Assembly: GCF_034427455.1 (NCBI RefSeq)
Contig: NZ_JAXQNN010000001.1
Coordinates: forward strand, 186,001-250,000
DNA: 64,000 nt
Source of the DNA: Jeotgalibacillus haloalkalitolerans
GTDB lineage: Bacteria; Bacillota; Bacilli; Bacillales; Jeotgalibacillaceae
Direction of reading: 5' to 3'
Shown: positions 8,077 to 16,963 of the stretch, piece by piece
How the letters are laid out: every line of letters starts with the position of its first letter
How positions within the stretch are numbered: the first letter of the stretch is position 1
Notes under the pieces: model-generated
Told to the model about the DNA's origin: nothing
Databases searched by the model: none
The model's input: only the letters and a program-made list of their open reading frames with translations
Position numbers and translations under genes: made by a program

Positions 8077-9111
8077 GTGAAAGTAAGGGAAATGGGAATG
8101 AAGGTTGGCCTGCTGCCGACTGGAGAACTGAACTGTATTACAGACGTCTGTGGTGTAAAGGTTGGTCACGTTACACTTGATCATGAAATAGGAGAGGGGG
8201 GTGATCGTGCTTGTACAGGAGTAACCGCGATCCTTCCACACAAAGGCAACTTGTTCCGTGAAAAAGTAACGGCTGCAAGCTATGTGCTGAACGGCTTTGG
8301 CAAAACAACCGGACTTGTTCAGCTTAATGAACTCGGCGTCTTAGAATCGCCTATCATGTTGACCAACACATTTGGCGTACCTGCAGTGACGCAGGGTACG
8401 CTTGAATATATGCTTAATCAGAATCCGGAAATCGGTGATACAACCGGCACGATCAATGTTGTGGTCGGTGAATGTAACGACAGTTATTTAAATTCAATAC
8501 GCAAGTTTCCAGTCAAACCTGCGCACGCACGTGAAGCATTGCAGCTTTCTGAGGCACCTGCTGAAGAAGGCGCAGTTGGTGCGGGTAAAGGTATGGTCTG
8601 TTTTGGCTACAAGGGTGGAATTGGAACGTCTTCGAGAGTGATTGAGGCAGCGGATGCCCCATACACAATCGGCGTGCTCGTGTTGAGTAATTTTGGTCAA
8701 AAAGAAGAATTCTTACGCGAAAAATATGGGATTACAGCAAAAGGAGAGGGCATTGCTGAAACCCCTGACGGATCAATTATGATTGTCCTTGCAACAGATG
8801 CCCCGCTCAGCGACAGACAACTTCAGCGGGTGGCGAAGCGCTGCGGAATCGGACTTGGCAGAACAGGCAGCCACTTCAGTCACGGCAGCGGCGATATCGT
8901 GATCGCCTTTTCAACTGCGTATAAAATTCCGCACGAATCAGAATCAGTCATGGAATCACGAAAGCAGCTGAGAGAGGATCATCCTGTGATGAATCACCTG
9001 TTTCAGGCAGCAGCTGAGGCGACAGAAGAAGCAATCCTGAACTCGCTTTCTCAGGCCATAACGACAAAAGGAAGAGATGGAAGGGTTGTTGAACACTACC
9101 CATTAAATTAA
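8077..9111 (+). CDS. P1 (S58) family peptidase, DmpA/BapA-like aminopeptidase
   Basis: This 344-residue enzyme belongs to the DmpA family of N-terminal nucleophile-type aminopeptidases that activate by self-cleavage. It shows LPTGELNCITDVCGVKVGHV at the start, GAGKGMVCFGYKGGIGTSSR (about 168-187), and DGSIMIVLATDAPLSDRQL, where family members are cut before the serine (here predicted G232/S233) to give alpha and beta chains. The GTG at 8077 lies about seven bases after AGGGG and is preferred to an upstream GTG at 8068. Family members remove N-terminal or beta-amino acids, but the physiological substrate is unknown. It is monocistronic with its own terminator. Confidence 0.88.
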   Translation: MKVREMGMKVGLLPTGELNCITDVCGVKVGHVTLDHEIGEGGDRACTGVTAILPHKGNLFREKVTAASYVLNGFGKTTGLVQLNELGVLESPIMLTNTFGVPAVTQGTLEYMLNQNPEIGDTTGTINVVVGECNDSYLNSIRKFPVKPAHAREALQLSEAPAEEGAVGAGKGMVCFGYKGGIGTSSRVIEAADAPYTIGVLVLSNFGQKEEFLREKYGITAKGEGIAETPDGSIMIVLATDAPLSDRQLQRVAKRCGIGLGRTGSHFSHGSGDIVIAFSTAYKIPHESESVMESRKQLREDHPVMNHLFQAAAEATEEAILNSLSQAITTKGRDGRVVEHYPLN

Positions 9112-9112
9112 G

Positions 9113-9150
9113 AAGAGCCGGTCCCGGTTTAACGGGCTCGGCTCTTTTTT
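9113..9150 (+). terminator. Intrinsic terminator after the P1 peptidase gene
   Basis: AAGAGCCGG pairs with the CGGCTCTT arm and is followed by TTTTTT. Confidence 0.88.
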
Positions 9151-9604
9151 ATAGTAGCTCTTTATTTTTTCTGTAGGATCGCTTTAATGATATGTAGCTT
9201 GATAAGAACATAAATAATGCTGCAGTTGTCAGTAATCCAAGAATCTCCATCCATTCTCCTCTACTGCTTGGAAAATGGACAAGAGGTATATAAAGTACGA
9301 TAAATATAGTAGTAAAAGAGAATGTTCTGATCAGGATGAGCTTGCGTTCTTTTTTATAAGCCTTGTCTGAAGCGACATCTGTATATTCGATCCCGGACGT
9401 AATATACCTGCCGGAAACGTATAGCACAAATACACCAATAGAGATCAACAGCACCGTCTCTGCATCTATATTCAAAAACTGATTTAAAAAGGTCATTCCT
9501 ATTAAAGTGATTAAAAGAATGATTGAACCTTCAGCGAGAAAAGCCATGATCTTCTTCTCTTTATACTCATCATCAGGCAGCAAAATACTAATCCATGTTT
9601 TCAT
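9149..9604 (-). CDS. DUF3278 family membrane protein
   Basis: This 151-residue protein has about four predicted transmembrane helices arranged as two pairs (around residues 25-70 and 95-140) and a basic C-terminus. The pattern and the fact that it overlaps an Xre-type regulator by four bases (ATGA) match the DUF3278 family, usually encoded with such a regulator. Its function is unknown. Translation should be coupled to the regulator gene. A sensory or envelope-stress role would only be a guess. Confidence 0.7.
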   Translation of the reverse strand: MKTWISILLPDDEYKEKKIMAFLAEGSIILLITLIGMTFLNQFLNIDAETVLLISIGVFVLYVSGRYITSGIEYTDVASDKAYKKERKLILIRTFSFTTIFIVLYIPLVHFPSSRGEWMEILGLLTTAALFMFLSSYISLKRSYRKNKELL

Positions 9605-9801
9605 TTGCTATCCACCTCCCAAAATAAATCATCCAGCGTTTTATTTAATTCTTTTGCAATGGCGACACACAACTGCAGACTCGGGTTATACTCCCCTTTT
9701 TCAATCAGTCCAATTGTCTGCCTGGTCACACCGGTCCGTTTAGCCAGCTGTTCCTGTGTAATTGAAGCTTGTATTCTTGTGATTTTTACATTGTTTTTCA
9801 C
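9601..9801 (-). CDS. Xre-type HTH transcriptional regulator (YvaO/YgzD-like)
   Basis: This 66-residue protein is a single helix-turn-helix domain. The sequence TQEQLAKRTGVTRQTIGLIE (about 14-33) is the DNA-recognition part, followed by KGEYNPSLQLCVAIAKELN and TLDDLFWE, typical of short Cro/C1-type regulators of Bacilli. The start is GTG after an AGGTG site. It overlaps the downstream membrane-protein gene. A perfect 7-6-7 palindrome upstream is a good candidate operator, which would make the pair autoregulated. Confidence 0.9.
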   Translation of the reverse strand: MKNNVKITRIQASITQEQLAKRTGVTRQTIGLIEKGEYNPSLQLCVAIAKELNKTLDDLFWEVDSK

Positions 9802-9836
9802 GATTTCACCTGCAGAATGTAAGATATAGTTAACAT

Positions 9837-9856
9837 ATGTAATTTATATATTACAT
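9837..9856. promoter_or_regulatory. Candidate operator of the Xre/DUF3278 pair
   Basis: ATGTAAT is followed by TTATAT and the exact inverse ATTACAT. The palindrome is 35 bases upstream of the regulator start, where an autoregulatory site would be expected. Binding is inferred, not shown. Confidence 0.5.
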
Positions 9857-10011
9857 CCCACTCGTATATATGTCAATGAATGGTATAGTTTGAATGAAAG
9901 AATTAACCGCTTTTTGATTTTATACTTTCGCCTGTCTCAACACTTTATTAACTCCAAATCTATTCCTGCTATAATAAACACAATGATTTCTCCAGCAAAG
10001 GAGCCACCGAA

Positions 10012-10488
10012 ATGAAAACCTTAATCTCCTATTTCAAGCAAAGGCAATTCCGTAACAGATTTATTAATACAATCTATGAATTTCATGAATTACTACTCGC
10101 CAATATAAATGAAAAAAAGATTAAAAAGGCGCAAAAGCAGAATCAGCCGATTGAGCCGCATTTTCTGACGATGATCAGAGCCGCGCGCATTGTATCAAAG
10201 GTGCAGAAAATTTCCGGCACGGGAAATGGTGCAGAGCTGCTTGCGAACCTGCTGTATTCTGAAACGATTCTGATGAGGCAGGTGCTACAGGCGAAAAAGG
10301 ATGGTCTGTCGATCCGGAATGAGACGATTCAGGAGTCAATTGAGGAAATCGCCATTGGGTTTGAAAAGACAGTCGATCATTTTTATGAGCTGCGGACTGA
10401 GGGCATGAGAGAGGAAATGATGATCAGCCGTGAACTCAGGGCGCAGCGGGAGCGGATGACGGCGCATAAAAGATTAGATCATAAATAA
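10012..10488 (+). CDS. Uncharacterised helical protein, paralogue of the protein at 31.8 kb
   Basis: This 158-residue soluble, all-helical protein has no family that I recognise. It shares clear blocks with the protein at 31807-32310: ANLLYSETILMRQV (about 80-93), an FEK followed by a D and an aromatic residue, and a C-terminal EEMMISRELRAQRERM block. Both genes start after similar AAGGAG/GGAGAGG sites. The conserved charged C-terminus and helices suggest a protein-protein role, but no function is assigned. It lies 16 bases before a VOC-family gene and may be co-transcribed with it. Confidence 0.7.
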   Translation: MKTLISYFKQRQFRNRFINTIYEFHELLLANINEKKIKKAQKQNQPIEPHFLTMIRAARIVSKVQKISGTGNGAELLANLLYSETILMRQVLQAKKDGLSIRNETIQESIEEIAIGFEKTVDHFYELRTEGMREEMMISRELRAQRERMTAHKRLDHK

Positions 10489-10504
10489 AAAGGGGAGCAG
10501 TTTG

Positions 10505-10891
10505 ATGTTGCATCATGTAGAGCTATACGTATCGGACCTGAAAAAATCCACTGAATTCTGGGGCTGGCTGCTTGAGGAGCTTGGCTATGAATTGTATCAG
10601 GAGTGGGAGAGCGGGAGAAGCTGGAAGTACGGGGAGACGTATCTGGTGTTTGTGCAGACAGAAGACGCGTATCTGGACATTCCTTATCACCGCAAGCGAA
10701 CCGGGTTGAATCACCTGGCGTTTCATGCGGATTCCCGTGAGCAGGTGGATGAGCTGACAGAGAAATTAAAGGATAAAGGCGTTACGATTTTGTATGAGGA
10801 CAAGCATCCTTTTGCAGGCGGGGAAGATTATTATGCGGTATTTATGGAGGATCCGGACCGGATAAAAGTAGAAATTGTAGCAAGAAAATAA
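10505..10891 (+). CDS. VOC superfamily (glyoxalase/bleomycin-resistance-like) protein
   Basis: This 128-residue single-domain protein begins MLHHVELYVSDLKKSTEFWG, the classical first strand and helix of the vicinal oxygen chelate fold. Likely metal ligands are His3 or His4, His73 in TGLNHLAFHAD and Glu123 in KVEIVARK, although which residues bind metal is uncertain. The ATG follows AGGGGAG. It could be a lyase, dioxygenase or binding protein; the family alone does not say. It is closely spaced to the upstream unknown gene. Confidence 0.85.
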   Translation: MLHHVELYVSDLKKSTEFWGWLLEELGYELYQEWESGRSWKYGETYLVFVQTEDAYLDIPYHRKRTGLNHLAFHADSREQVDELTEKLKDKGVTILYEDKHPFAGGEDYYAVFMEDPDRIKVEIVARK

Positions 10892-10967
10892 TTTTATTTT
10901 TCTGAAAATCCTTCAAGTTTCCTTAAAAATCCATTATTATAAAGGAAAGGATATTGGAGGGGAACGG

Positions 10968-12278
10968 ATGGAGGTTGCTGTTAAAATCGAAACCTGCTCA
11001 GCATGCGGGGAGCAGATAGAAGTGGTGCCTGGCTATGTGAAATGGTGTGAACACTGTCTGGATCAGGTTCAGGAGAGGAAACGGGAGGAACCGCCAAAGC
11101 ATTGGATGGCAAAGATATTTGACTGGCTCGGGAGAAAGCAGGGAGATCAGCTATTGAAAGGTGTGCTTTCCAAGCAGACGGAAAAGCCTGGGCTTACACT
11201 TAAATCAGGCATGGCATATATCGTTGCAACGCTGATACATATGACAAGCATATTGTTGTTTGCCACGGGTTTATACTGCCTGATTGCTTTAAATGAGACT
11301 GTAGCTGCGATTTTTGCAGGTGTCATCCTGCTTGCGATCTCCTGGCTGGCACGCCCGAGAGTACAGAAGCTGGAGAGGGATGAAACTGTGCTTACAGCAG
11401 ACGAGCTGCCTGAGCTTTTTAGTCTGCTTGATGAAGTCAGCAGTGCACTCGGCAGTCCAAAAATTGACGGGGTAGTCATTAACGGTGATTACAATGCGTC
11501 AATTGCTTATTACGGCTGGAAAAAACGGGTGATCTTAAAAATTGGAGCTCCGCTATTGATTGTACTCGATCACGAGGAGCGAACAGCCCTCTTTGGTCAT
11601 GAGATCGGACACCTGGTCAATGGAGACCTGAATAGAAGTGGGTATATTGGAACAGCGCTTTTCACGATTTATACGTGGGTATCTGTATTAATTCCTGAAC
11701 GGACGACCGTGTATGATACTGGTCTGTTGGATTATATGGATGAAGTAAACCCTGTAGGCCTGGGTCCGCTGAACTGGATCAGCCAGCAGGTACAGCGTGT
11801 CATTGCATTTTTCCCGAAAATGATTTTCCTAACGCTGTTGTATCTGCTGTATCAAAATATGCAGCGCGCTGAGTACTATGCGGATCAGCTGGCAGCATCA
11901 GTTGCCGGAAAAGAAGCGGCAATCAGTATGCTCAAAAAGCTTGAGTATGTAGAGACGTTCCTTTACAGTCTTAGGAAAACAGTGATTGGAAACGGCAAAG
12001 TTCATTTTTTAACAGAGTTGAAGGAGCAATTTGCGCAATTGCCTGCTAAAGAGAAGCTGCGGATTCAAAAGATTTCTGAGCTTGAAAAGTCAAGAGCAGA
12101 TGACACACACCCGCCAACTGCATACCGCCTGCAATATATAGAATCAAGGAACGAGCGCAAGCCACTGATGAAGACAGATTCACCGCGCATGAAGCGGGTT
12201 GAATTGGAGATGGCTGTATATAGTGAGAAAGCGGCGGAAGAGGTGGTGGAGTTTTATCGTTATTATAAGTATTCATGA
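10968..12278 (+). CDS. M48 family zinc metalloprotease with N-terminal zinc ribbon
   Basis: This 436-residue membrane protease has a four-cysteine zinc ribbon at the N-terminus (CSACGEQ and CEHC, about 10-30). Two transmembrane helices follow at about 75-125, then the peptidase domain. The catalytic zinc motif HEIGH is at 211-215 in ALFGHEIGHLVNGD. The third ligand is probably in the RAEYYADQLAA helix (about 304). The arrangement resembles HtpX/M48 proteases, which usually act on membrane or envelope proteins. The ATG follows GGAGGGG. It is monocistronic with a good terminator. Substrate unknown. Confidence 0.9.
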   Translation: MEVAVKIETCSACGEQIEVVPGYVKWCEHCLDQVQERKREEPPKHWMAKIFDWLGRKQGDQLLKGVLSKQTEKPGLTLKSGMAYIVATLIHMTSILLFATGLYCLIALNETVAAIFAGVILLAISWLARPRVQKLERDETVLTADELPELFSLLDEVSSALGSPKIDGVVINGDYNASIAYYGWKKRVILKIGAPLLIVLDHEERTALFGHEIGHLVNGDLNRSGYIGTALFTIYTWVSVLIPERTTVYDTGLLDYMDEVNPVGLGPLNWISQQVQRVIAFFPKMIFLTLLYLLYQNMQRAEYYADQLAASVAGKEAAISMLKKLEYVETFLYSLRKTVIGNGKVHFLTELKEQFAQLPAKEKLRIQKISELEKSRADDTHPPTAYRLQYIESRNERKPLMKTDSPRMKRVELEMAVYSEKAAEEVVEFYRYYKYS

Positions 12279-12279
12279 T

Positions 12280-12321
12280 CAAAGAAGCCGCTGTCCGGGA
12301 TGGTCAGCGGCTTCTTTGATC
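12280..12321. terminator. Intrinsic terminator after the M48 gene
   Basis: CAAAGAAGCCGCTG pairs with CAGCGGCTTCTTTG around a GC-rich loop. The stem is symmetric enough to act on both strands; it also lies beyond the end of the converging esterase gene. Confidence 0.85.
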
Positions 12322-12366
12322 GTATAATTGAGTCACCCCGAGCATAATTGAACGTCGCTCACAGAC

Positions 12367-13122
12367 TCACAGCCACTCAAGCACCCGCTGAATCTTCATA
12401 TCCCAATAAGCCCAGTTATGATCACCGTGTTCCTCTTCATACGTCAGATCCAGGCTGTGTTCCTCAGCCAGCTCCTTAAAACGGATATTATCCTCATAAA
12501 GGAAATCTTCAGTCCCACACGCCTGAAACAGCCTTGGCAGGTCACCTTCAGCTGTTTTCACTAAATGCAATAAGTCATTTTCAGTCCCATCTAGCGTTGC
12601 GTGATCGCCAAACGCATGGTCATACTTCCGATCTTTGCGCACCCGGTCCGCCATATCAAGCGCACCTGACAGGGAAGCCGCTGCAGCAAACTTTTCAGGC
12701 TTACGCAGGGCCAGCTTGAATGCACCATATCCGCCCATTGAAAGACCTGCAGCAAAAGTGTCTTCTCTTTTAGTGGAAACGGGAAATGTCGCTTCGATAA
12801 AAGCAGGTAATTCTTCGCTGATATACGTCCAGTAGTCATGTCCATGCTTCATATCTGTATAAGCGCTGAGGTCCGCACTCGGCATCACCACAGCGATTCC
12901 TTTTTCATTTGCATAGCGTTCAATGGAAGACCAGCGCATCCAGCACGAATAGTCATCTGAAGCCCCGTGTAAAAGGTAAAGCACAGGAAACTTCCGGCTG
13001 TCATATGAGTATGTATGATTTTCTGATAAAGCCTTCTGGTCGACACTGATTGGCAGCACGACATTGACAGCTGTCTGAATGCCGAGGGCTGCTGATGAAA
13101 GATTGATTTCAAATAAAGGCAT
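12367..13122 (-). CDS. Alpha/beta hydrolase esterase (EstA/esterase D family)
   Basis: This 251-residue cytoplasmic esterase matches the tributyrin esterase/esterase D family. Family segments are VLYLLHGASDDYSCWMRWSS near residue 48, the nucleophile elbow GLSMGGYGAF with the serine at about 122, and HGDHNWAYWD near the C-terminus, which supplies the catalytic histidine. These enzymes hydrolyse short-chain acyl esters or S-formylglutathione; the true substrate is unknown. The ATG follows AGGAGCG. It is followed by nothing on the same strand and shares no operon with its neighbours. Confidence 0.88.
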   Translation of the reverse strand: MPLFEINLSSAALGIQTAVNVVLPISVDQKALSENHTYSYDSRKFPVLYLLHGASDDYSCWMRWSSIERYANEKGIAVVMPSADLSAYTDMKHGHDYWTYISEELPAFIEATFPVSTKREDTFAAGLSMGGYGAFKLALRKPEKFAAAASLSGALDMADRVRKDRKYDHAFGDHATLDGTENDLLHLVKTAEGDLPRLFQACGTEDFLYEDNIRFKELAEEHSLDLTYEEEHGDHNWAYWDMKIQRVLEWL

Positions 13123-13155
13123 ATGAATCGCTCCTGTCTGGTTTGAAATATGAAA

Positions 13156-13461
13156 CTACTTTTTAACCGGATATTTGATTCCATTCTTTTTAATCTTTTC
13201 TCTGATAATCTCTTCAACGTCCAGCTCAAGTACGCTGCTGAGGGTAAGAGCATAGATCAGTACATCTGCAATTTCGTCCTTAATGTTCTCAATGTTTTGT
13301 TCAATGGCCTGTTCGCTGCTTTTCCACTGAAAGTCCTCTAACAGCTCTGAAGCCTCGATTGACAGTGAAATCGCTAAATCTTTCGGATTATGTGCCTTCC
13401 CCCAGTTTCTTTCTTCACGAAATTCATTAATAGATTGGATGATTTCATCAATTTGATTCAA
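13156..13461 (-). CDS. MazG-like nucleotide pyrophosphohydrolase
   Basis: This 101-residue protein is a compact all-alpha MazG/RS21-C6-type domain, which hydrolyses non-canonical NTPs to NMP and pyrophosphate. The metal-binding EXXE and EXXD pairs are visible as EASELLEDFQW (about 32-42) and EIADVLIYAL (about 62-71). The start is TTG, about nine bases after AAAGGA. It lies just upstream of the esterase gene on the same strand, with a 33-base gap, so the two may be co-transcribed. A house-cleaning role is expected. Confidence 0.9.
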   Translation of the reverse strand: MNQIDEIIQSINEFREERNWGKAHNPKDLAISLSIEASELLEDFQWKSSEQAIEQNIENIKDEIADVLIYALTLSSVLELDVEEIIREKIKKNGIKYPVKK

Positions 13462-13530
13462 TAGTGTCAGTCCTTTTGTTTTCTTTTTATACTATCATAC
13501 AGATAATGGCTGCTGAAATTAATAGAAATG

Positions 13531-13557
13531 AAAAAGGCGCATGTCTCCATACGCCTT
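13531..13557 (-). terminator. Terminator of the HAD phosphatase gene
   Basis: On the minus strand AAGGCG pairs with CGCCTT around a 12-base loop and is followed by TTT. It lies 10 bases beyond the stop codon. Confidence 0.7.
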
Positions 13558-13566
13558 ACATCAGCT

Positions 13567-14421
13567 TTATTCCATTTCAAAATAGTCCTTCAAAAACAGA
13601 AACAGCCCGTTTTCTTTATAACTGTAAGCTGTTACTTCATCCACTGCGCTCTTTACCAGGTGCTCAGCATTTTGCATTGCCACTGCATGTCCTGCAAGGT
13701 CAAGCATTGGCAAATCATTCTCTCCATCGCCAACCGCCATGAGCTGGGAAGGTGCCAGATCATACTTTTTCAATAGCCTGCTCACACCCGTTGCTTTTGA
13801 AATCCCGTGTGCCATGATTTCGACGTTATGCATGGAGGATGAAGAGGTTGAAAACTGATCGTCTGATGCTTTTTGCTGCAATGTTTCTTTCCAGGCTTCA
13901 ATTTCCTCCACACTCATGCTGAAGAAATAGATCTTTACGTTGCCCTGGTAACGGGGTTCTGAAGTCCACTGGATCAGGTGGTCAACGGCTTCCCTTCTTG
14001 AGTGAAGCTCATTTTCCATCAGACTATCAGGTCTCGGCTGCGCTAATAATTCTCTGAAAAATGTCCGGTCTTCTTTTAGGGCAAAGCGCTCGCCGTGAAG
14101 AGGGTGTGCTTCATAATAGATGCCTTTTTCACGTGCTTCCTCAATTGTATTTTGCACGAGTGCGGGATTAATCGTATACTCTTCTAATGTTTCATCTCCT
14201 ATATAGCTGCCCATACCGTTTGCTGAAACAATGCCATCGGGTTTTAATTCATCCGGCAGCACATCTTCAATTTCCTGTCTGGTTCTGCCCGAGGCAATAA
14301 ATACGCGTATATTTTCTTTTTGCTGGAGATGCTGCAGGAGGGAGACTACATTGTCCGCGACCTTATTTTCTTCATTTAACAATGTACCATCCATATCAAG
14401 TGCAATTGCTTTTGCTTTCAT
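13567..14421 (-). CDS. Cof-type HAD family phosphatase
   Basis: This 284-residue hydrolase belongs to the Cof (type IIB) branch of the HAD superfamily. Motif I is LDMDGTLLNE (nucleophile Asp at about 9). Motif II is VFIASGRTRQE. Motif IV is VGDGENDLPML near residue 234, which binds magnesium. A long C2 cap domain lies between. Such enzymes dephosphorylate sugar phosphates, FMN or pyridoxal phosphate, and specificity cannot be read here. The ATG follows AAAGGAGG. It is transcribed away from the PTS operon. Confidence 0.9.
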   Translation of the reverse strand: MKAKAIALDMDGTLLNEENKVADNVVSLLQHLQQKENIRVFIASGRTRQEIEDVLPDELKPDGIVSANGMGSYIGDETLEEYTINPALVQNTIEEAREKGIYYEAHPLHGERFALKEDRTFFRELLAQPRPDSLMENELHSRREAVDHLIQWTSEPRYQGNVKIYFFSMSVEEIEAWKETLQQKASDDQFSTSSSSMHNVEIMAHGISKATGVSRLLKKYDLAPSQLMAVGDGENDLPMLDLAGHAVAMQNAEHLVKSAVDEVTAYSYKENGLFLFLKDYFEME

Positions 14422-14514
14422 TATAGGTTCCTCCTTTTGAATAAACGCAGTCTTTCTTATTCAAGTATAATCCTGTTAAGAAATTGGACAAAGAAATGAT
14501 GAGCCCAATCTGTG

Positions 14515-14529
14515 TTGAAAGCGCACACA
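14515..14529 (+). promoter_or_regulatory. Candidate cre (CcpA) site 1
   Basis: TTGAAAGCGCACACA fits the catabolite-responsive consensus WTGNAARCGNWWWCA with one mismatch. It lies 77 bases upstream of the PRD-regulator start, as expected for carbon catabolite control of a PTS operon. Confidence 0.5.
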
Positions 14530-14559
14530 TCATTTGGGTCTGAATGTTATTGCAGCAGT

Positions 14560-14576
14560 GATGAAAGCGCTTTACA
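14560..14576 (+). promoter_or_regulatory. Candidate cre (CcpA) site 2
   Basis: GATGAAAGCGCTTTACA holds the AAAGCGCTTT core with one extra base before the final CA. It is 30 bases upstream of the regulator start. Two sites in tandem strengthen the idea of CcpA repression. Confidence 0.4.
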
Positions 14577-14605
14577 ATTTGTATTAAGAAACGGAGGGAC
14601 TACCC

Positions 14606-16645
14606 TTGCTGGATCAGAAATCTTATGAGTTTCTTGAGAGACTTACGCAATATCAGAGCATTACGAAGCCAGAGATGATGATGGAGCTGAATTTAACGGA
14701 GCGTCAATTTGACTATTTATTAGAAAAAGCAAACAGTACGCTGACCATGATGAAACTGCCGACAGTCGGAATGCACAACCAGGTGTTGGTGACAGATGAC
14801 AAGGTGAGAGCATTTATGAAAAAGGAAGCATCTCTGACAGCGAAAGGCAATGACCTGATCGTTTCTGAAGAAGATCGTCCATTGATGATCTACCTGTATA
14901 CATTCATTAAGCAGGAGATGGTTTCAGGCTATCATTACCAGCTCTTGTTAAACGTCAGTAAAAATACAGCGCTGACTGACGTGAAGAAAACAAAGGAGCT
15001 GTGCCGTGAGTGGCATGTGCAGCTTGAGTATCAGCGGATGAATGGTTATATCATCAGTGGCACTGAGATGAATCAAAGAAGGTTTGCAATTTATTGTATT
15101 AACACCCTGCTCTCAAAGCCGCTTGGTAAAGAAATACTGATCACGACACTCAGAGCGTGGAATCAGGACCATCAGGTAGTAGAGGTTCAAAAAGGAATAG
15201 ACCGTTTTTTGAAGGGGCATCCGATTCAGCTTGTCAGAAGCAGAAAAGTCGAAATGATGTATCATTTCATTTTCATCAAAGCCCGCCTTGAAAATGAAAG
15301 CCTTCATTTTGAGGAGGATGAGAAAACACTTTTAGAGGACCAGGAGATCTTCTCTTATGCAGCTGATCTCGCGAATCTGTTATTTCCTCAGACTGCTGAA
15401 ACAGAAAAGTATTTTGTTGGGATTCAATTACTCACTTGTCAGGAGGAATTAAACCCGCAATATCATGCACCGCTTAGAAGGCTGGCTGAAAAAATCATAG
15501 ATGAGTTTGAGAAAAACACGCTGCTGCCGATCCGGCACAAAGCGTATCTGGTAAAAAGCCTTTTTAACCATCTTGTCCCGACCTTTTTTCGCATCACGTT
15601 CAGCATTCCGCTGATCAATCCGATGACGGAGAAGATTAAAGAGGATTATCATGAACTGTTTCAGTTTGTGGAAAAATCCCTGTATCCACTTGAGATCTGG
15701 ACGGGGAAAAAGATCAGTGAAGCAGAGATTGGTTACTTTACACTTCATTTTGGCGGCTATCTTGAAAATCACAACGATGGGGAAGCTGAGCGGGTCAAAG
15801 CTTTAATTGTCTGCTCAAACGGTGTCAGCTCATCAGTGATGCTGAGATCTCAGCTGAGTGAACTATTTCCAGGGATTGATTTTTCAAGCGTGTATACAGC
15901 AGAACATATTGATCAGATGTCCCCGGAAAATTACGATTTGATTTTTTCGACTGTCCCTGTTGAATCTGAGAAGCCGGTCTATCAGGTAAAGCCGCTGCTG
16001 TCGATTGTAGAAAAGTCACATCTCATTCAGGCCGTAGCATCCGCTTTTCCACAGCTGGATGACAGGAATTTATCGGTTGAGCAGATTATGCAGATTGTCA
16101 GAAGAAATGCAGACGTCAAAAACGAAAAAAAGCTGATTTCAGAATTAGTTGAGCTTTTATATGCAAAGAACACAGAGAAAAGGTGGGAAAAACCAATGCT
16201 ATCAGAATTATTAACAGAAGAGAATATTCATTTTACTAACGAAGAACTGGATTGGAAAACAGCCATCAGAAAAGCGGCTGAGCCTTTAGTGGAAACAGAG
16301 ACGGTTGAACCGCGCTATGTGGAAGCAATGATCAGCAATGTTGAAGAGGTGGGTGCTTATATCCATATCGGAAAAGGCATTGCCATTCCTCATGCAAGAC
16401 CGGATGCCGGCGTCAATCAGGTGGGGATGTCATTCCTCAGAACAAGAGAACCTGTGAAGCTACTTGATCAGGAAGAGCACAGTATTGATGTATTTGTCTG
16501 CCTTGCAGCAGTGGATAATGAAGCCCATTTAAAAGCATTGGCACATTTAACAAAGATTCTTGGTAATGATGAAGCGCTTCAGATGATGAAGAATGCGACT
16601 TCTGCAGAGGAAATTATCAATATTATTAAAGAGGGGGAAGAATAA
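14606..16645 (+). CDS. PRD-containing PTS transcriptional regulator with fused EIIB-like and EIIA domains
   Basis: This 679-residue regulator has an N-terminal HTH region, two PTS regulation domains (about 170-400), an EIIB(Gat)-like domain with cysteine 403 in VCSNGVSSSVML, and a C-terminal EIIA of the fructose/mannitol type whose active histidine is 596 in AIPHARPDAG. It should switch the adjacent PTS genes on or off according to phosphorylation. The start is TTG seven bases after GGAGGG. It is one base from the EIIB gene, so it heads the operon. No separate EIIA gene is nearby, so this C-terminal domain may also donate phosphate to the transporter. It resembles MtlR/LicR/UlaR-type activators. 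Confidence 0.9.
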   Translation: MLDQKSYEFLERLTQYQSITKPEMMMELNLTERQFDYLLEKANSTLTMMKLPTVGMHNQVLVTDDKVRAFMKKEASLTAKGNDLIVSEEDRPLMIYLYTFIKQEMVSGYHYQLLLNVSKNTALTDVKKTKELCREWHVQLEYQRMNGYIISGTEMNQRRFAIYCINTLLSKPLGKEILITTLRAWNQDHQVVEVQKGIDRFLKGHPIQLVRSRKVEMMYHFIFIKARLENESLHFEEDEKTLLEDQEIFSYAADLANLLFPQTAETEKYFVGIQLLTCQEELNPQYHAPLRRLAEKIIDEFEKNTLLPIRHKAYLVKSLFNHLVPTFFRITFSIPLINPMTEKIKEDYHELFQFVEKSLYPLEIWTGKKISEAEIGYFTLHFGGYLENHNDGEAERVKALIVCSNGVSSSVMLRSQLSELFPGIDFSSVYTAEHIDQMSPENYDLIFSTVPVESEKPVYQVKPLLSIVEKSHLIQAVASAFPQLDDRNLSVEQIMQIVRRNADVKNEKKLISELVELLYAKNTEKRWEKPMLSELLTEENIHFTNEELDWKTAIRKAAEPLVETETVEPRYVEAMISNVEEVGAYIHIGKGIAIPHARPDAGVNQVGMSFLRTREPVKLLDQEEHSIDVFVCLAAVDNEAHLKALAHLTKILGNDEALQMMKNATSAEEIINIIKEGEE

Positions 16646-16646
16646 A

Positions 16647-16928
16647 ATGAAAATTTTAGCAGTGTGTGGATCAGGACTTGGAACGAGCTTTATGGTGGAA
16701 ATGAATATCAATCAGGTATTAGGTGAACTCGGTATTACAGGTGTAGAAGTATCTCATTCAGATTTAAGTTCAGCAACACCGGCAGATGCAGATGTGTTTT
16801 TCCTTGCGAAGGATATCGCTGAAGGCGGAGAGCACTTAGGTGAAGTCATTGTTCTTGATAACATCATTGATATGGACGAGCTGAGAGAAAAAGTACGCAA
16901 GATGGCAGAAGAGAGAAACTTAATTTAA
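16647..16928 (+). CDS. ulaB: PTS EIIB component, ascorbate (UlaB/SgaB) family
   Basis: This 93-residue protein starts MKILAVCGSGLGTSFMVEMN, the phosphorylation loop of UlaB-type EIIB proteins with the phospho-cysteine at residue 7. It accepts phosphate from EIIA and passes it to the incoming sugar. It begins one base after the regulator stop and is 35 bases before the EIIC gene. The AGGGGG site inside the upstream gene supports the ATG. L-ascorbate is the family substrate, but other sugars are carried by related systems, and no ascorbate-6-phosphate pathway genes are next to it. Confidence 0.9.
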   Translation: MKILAVCGSGLGTSFMVEMNINQVLGELGITGVEVSHSDLSSATPADADVFFLAKDIAEGGEHLGEVIVLDNIIDMDELREKVRKMAEERNLI

Positions 16929-16963
16929 ATAGAGATAGTAAAAAAATGAGAGGGTGAGAGACG

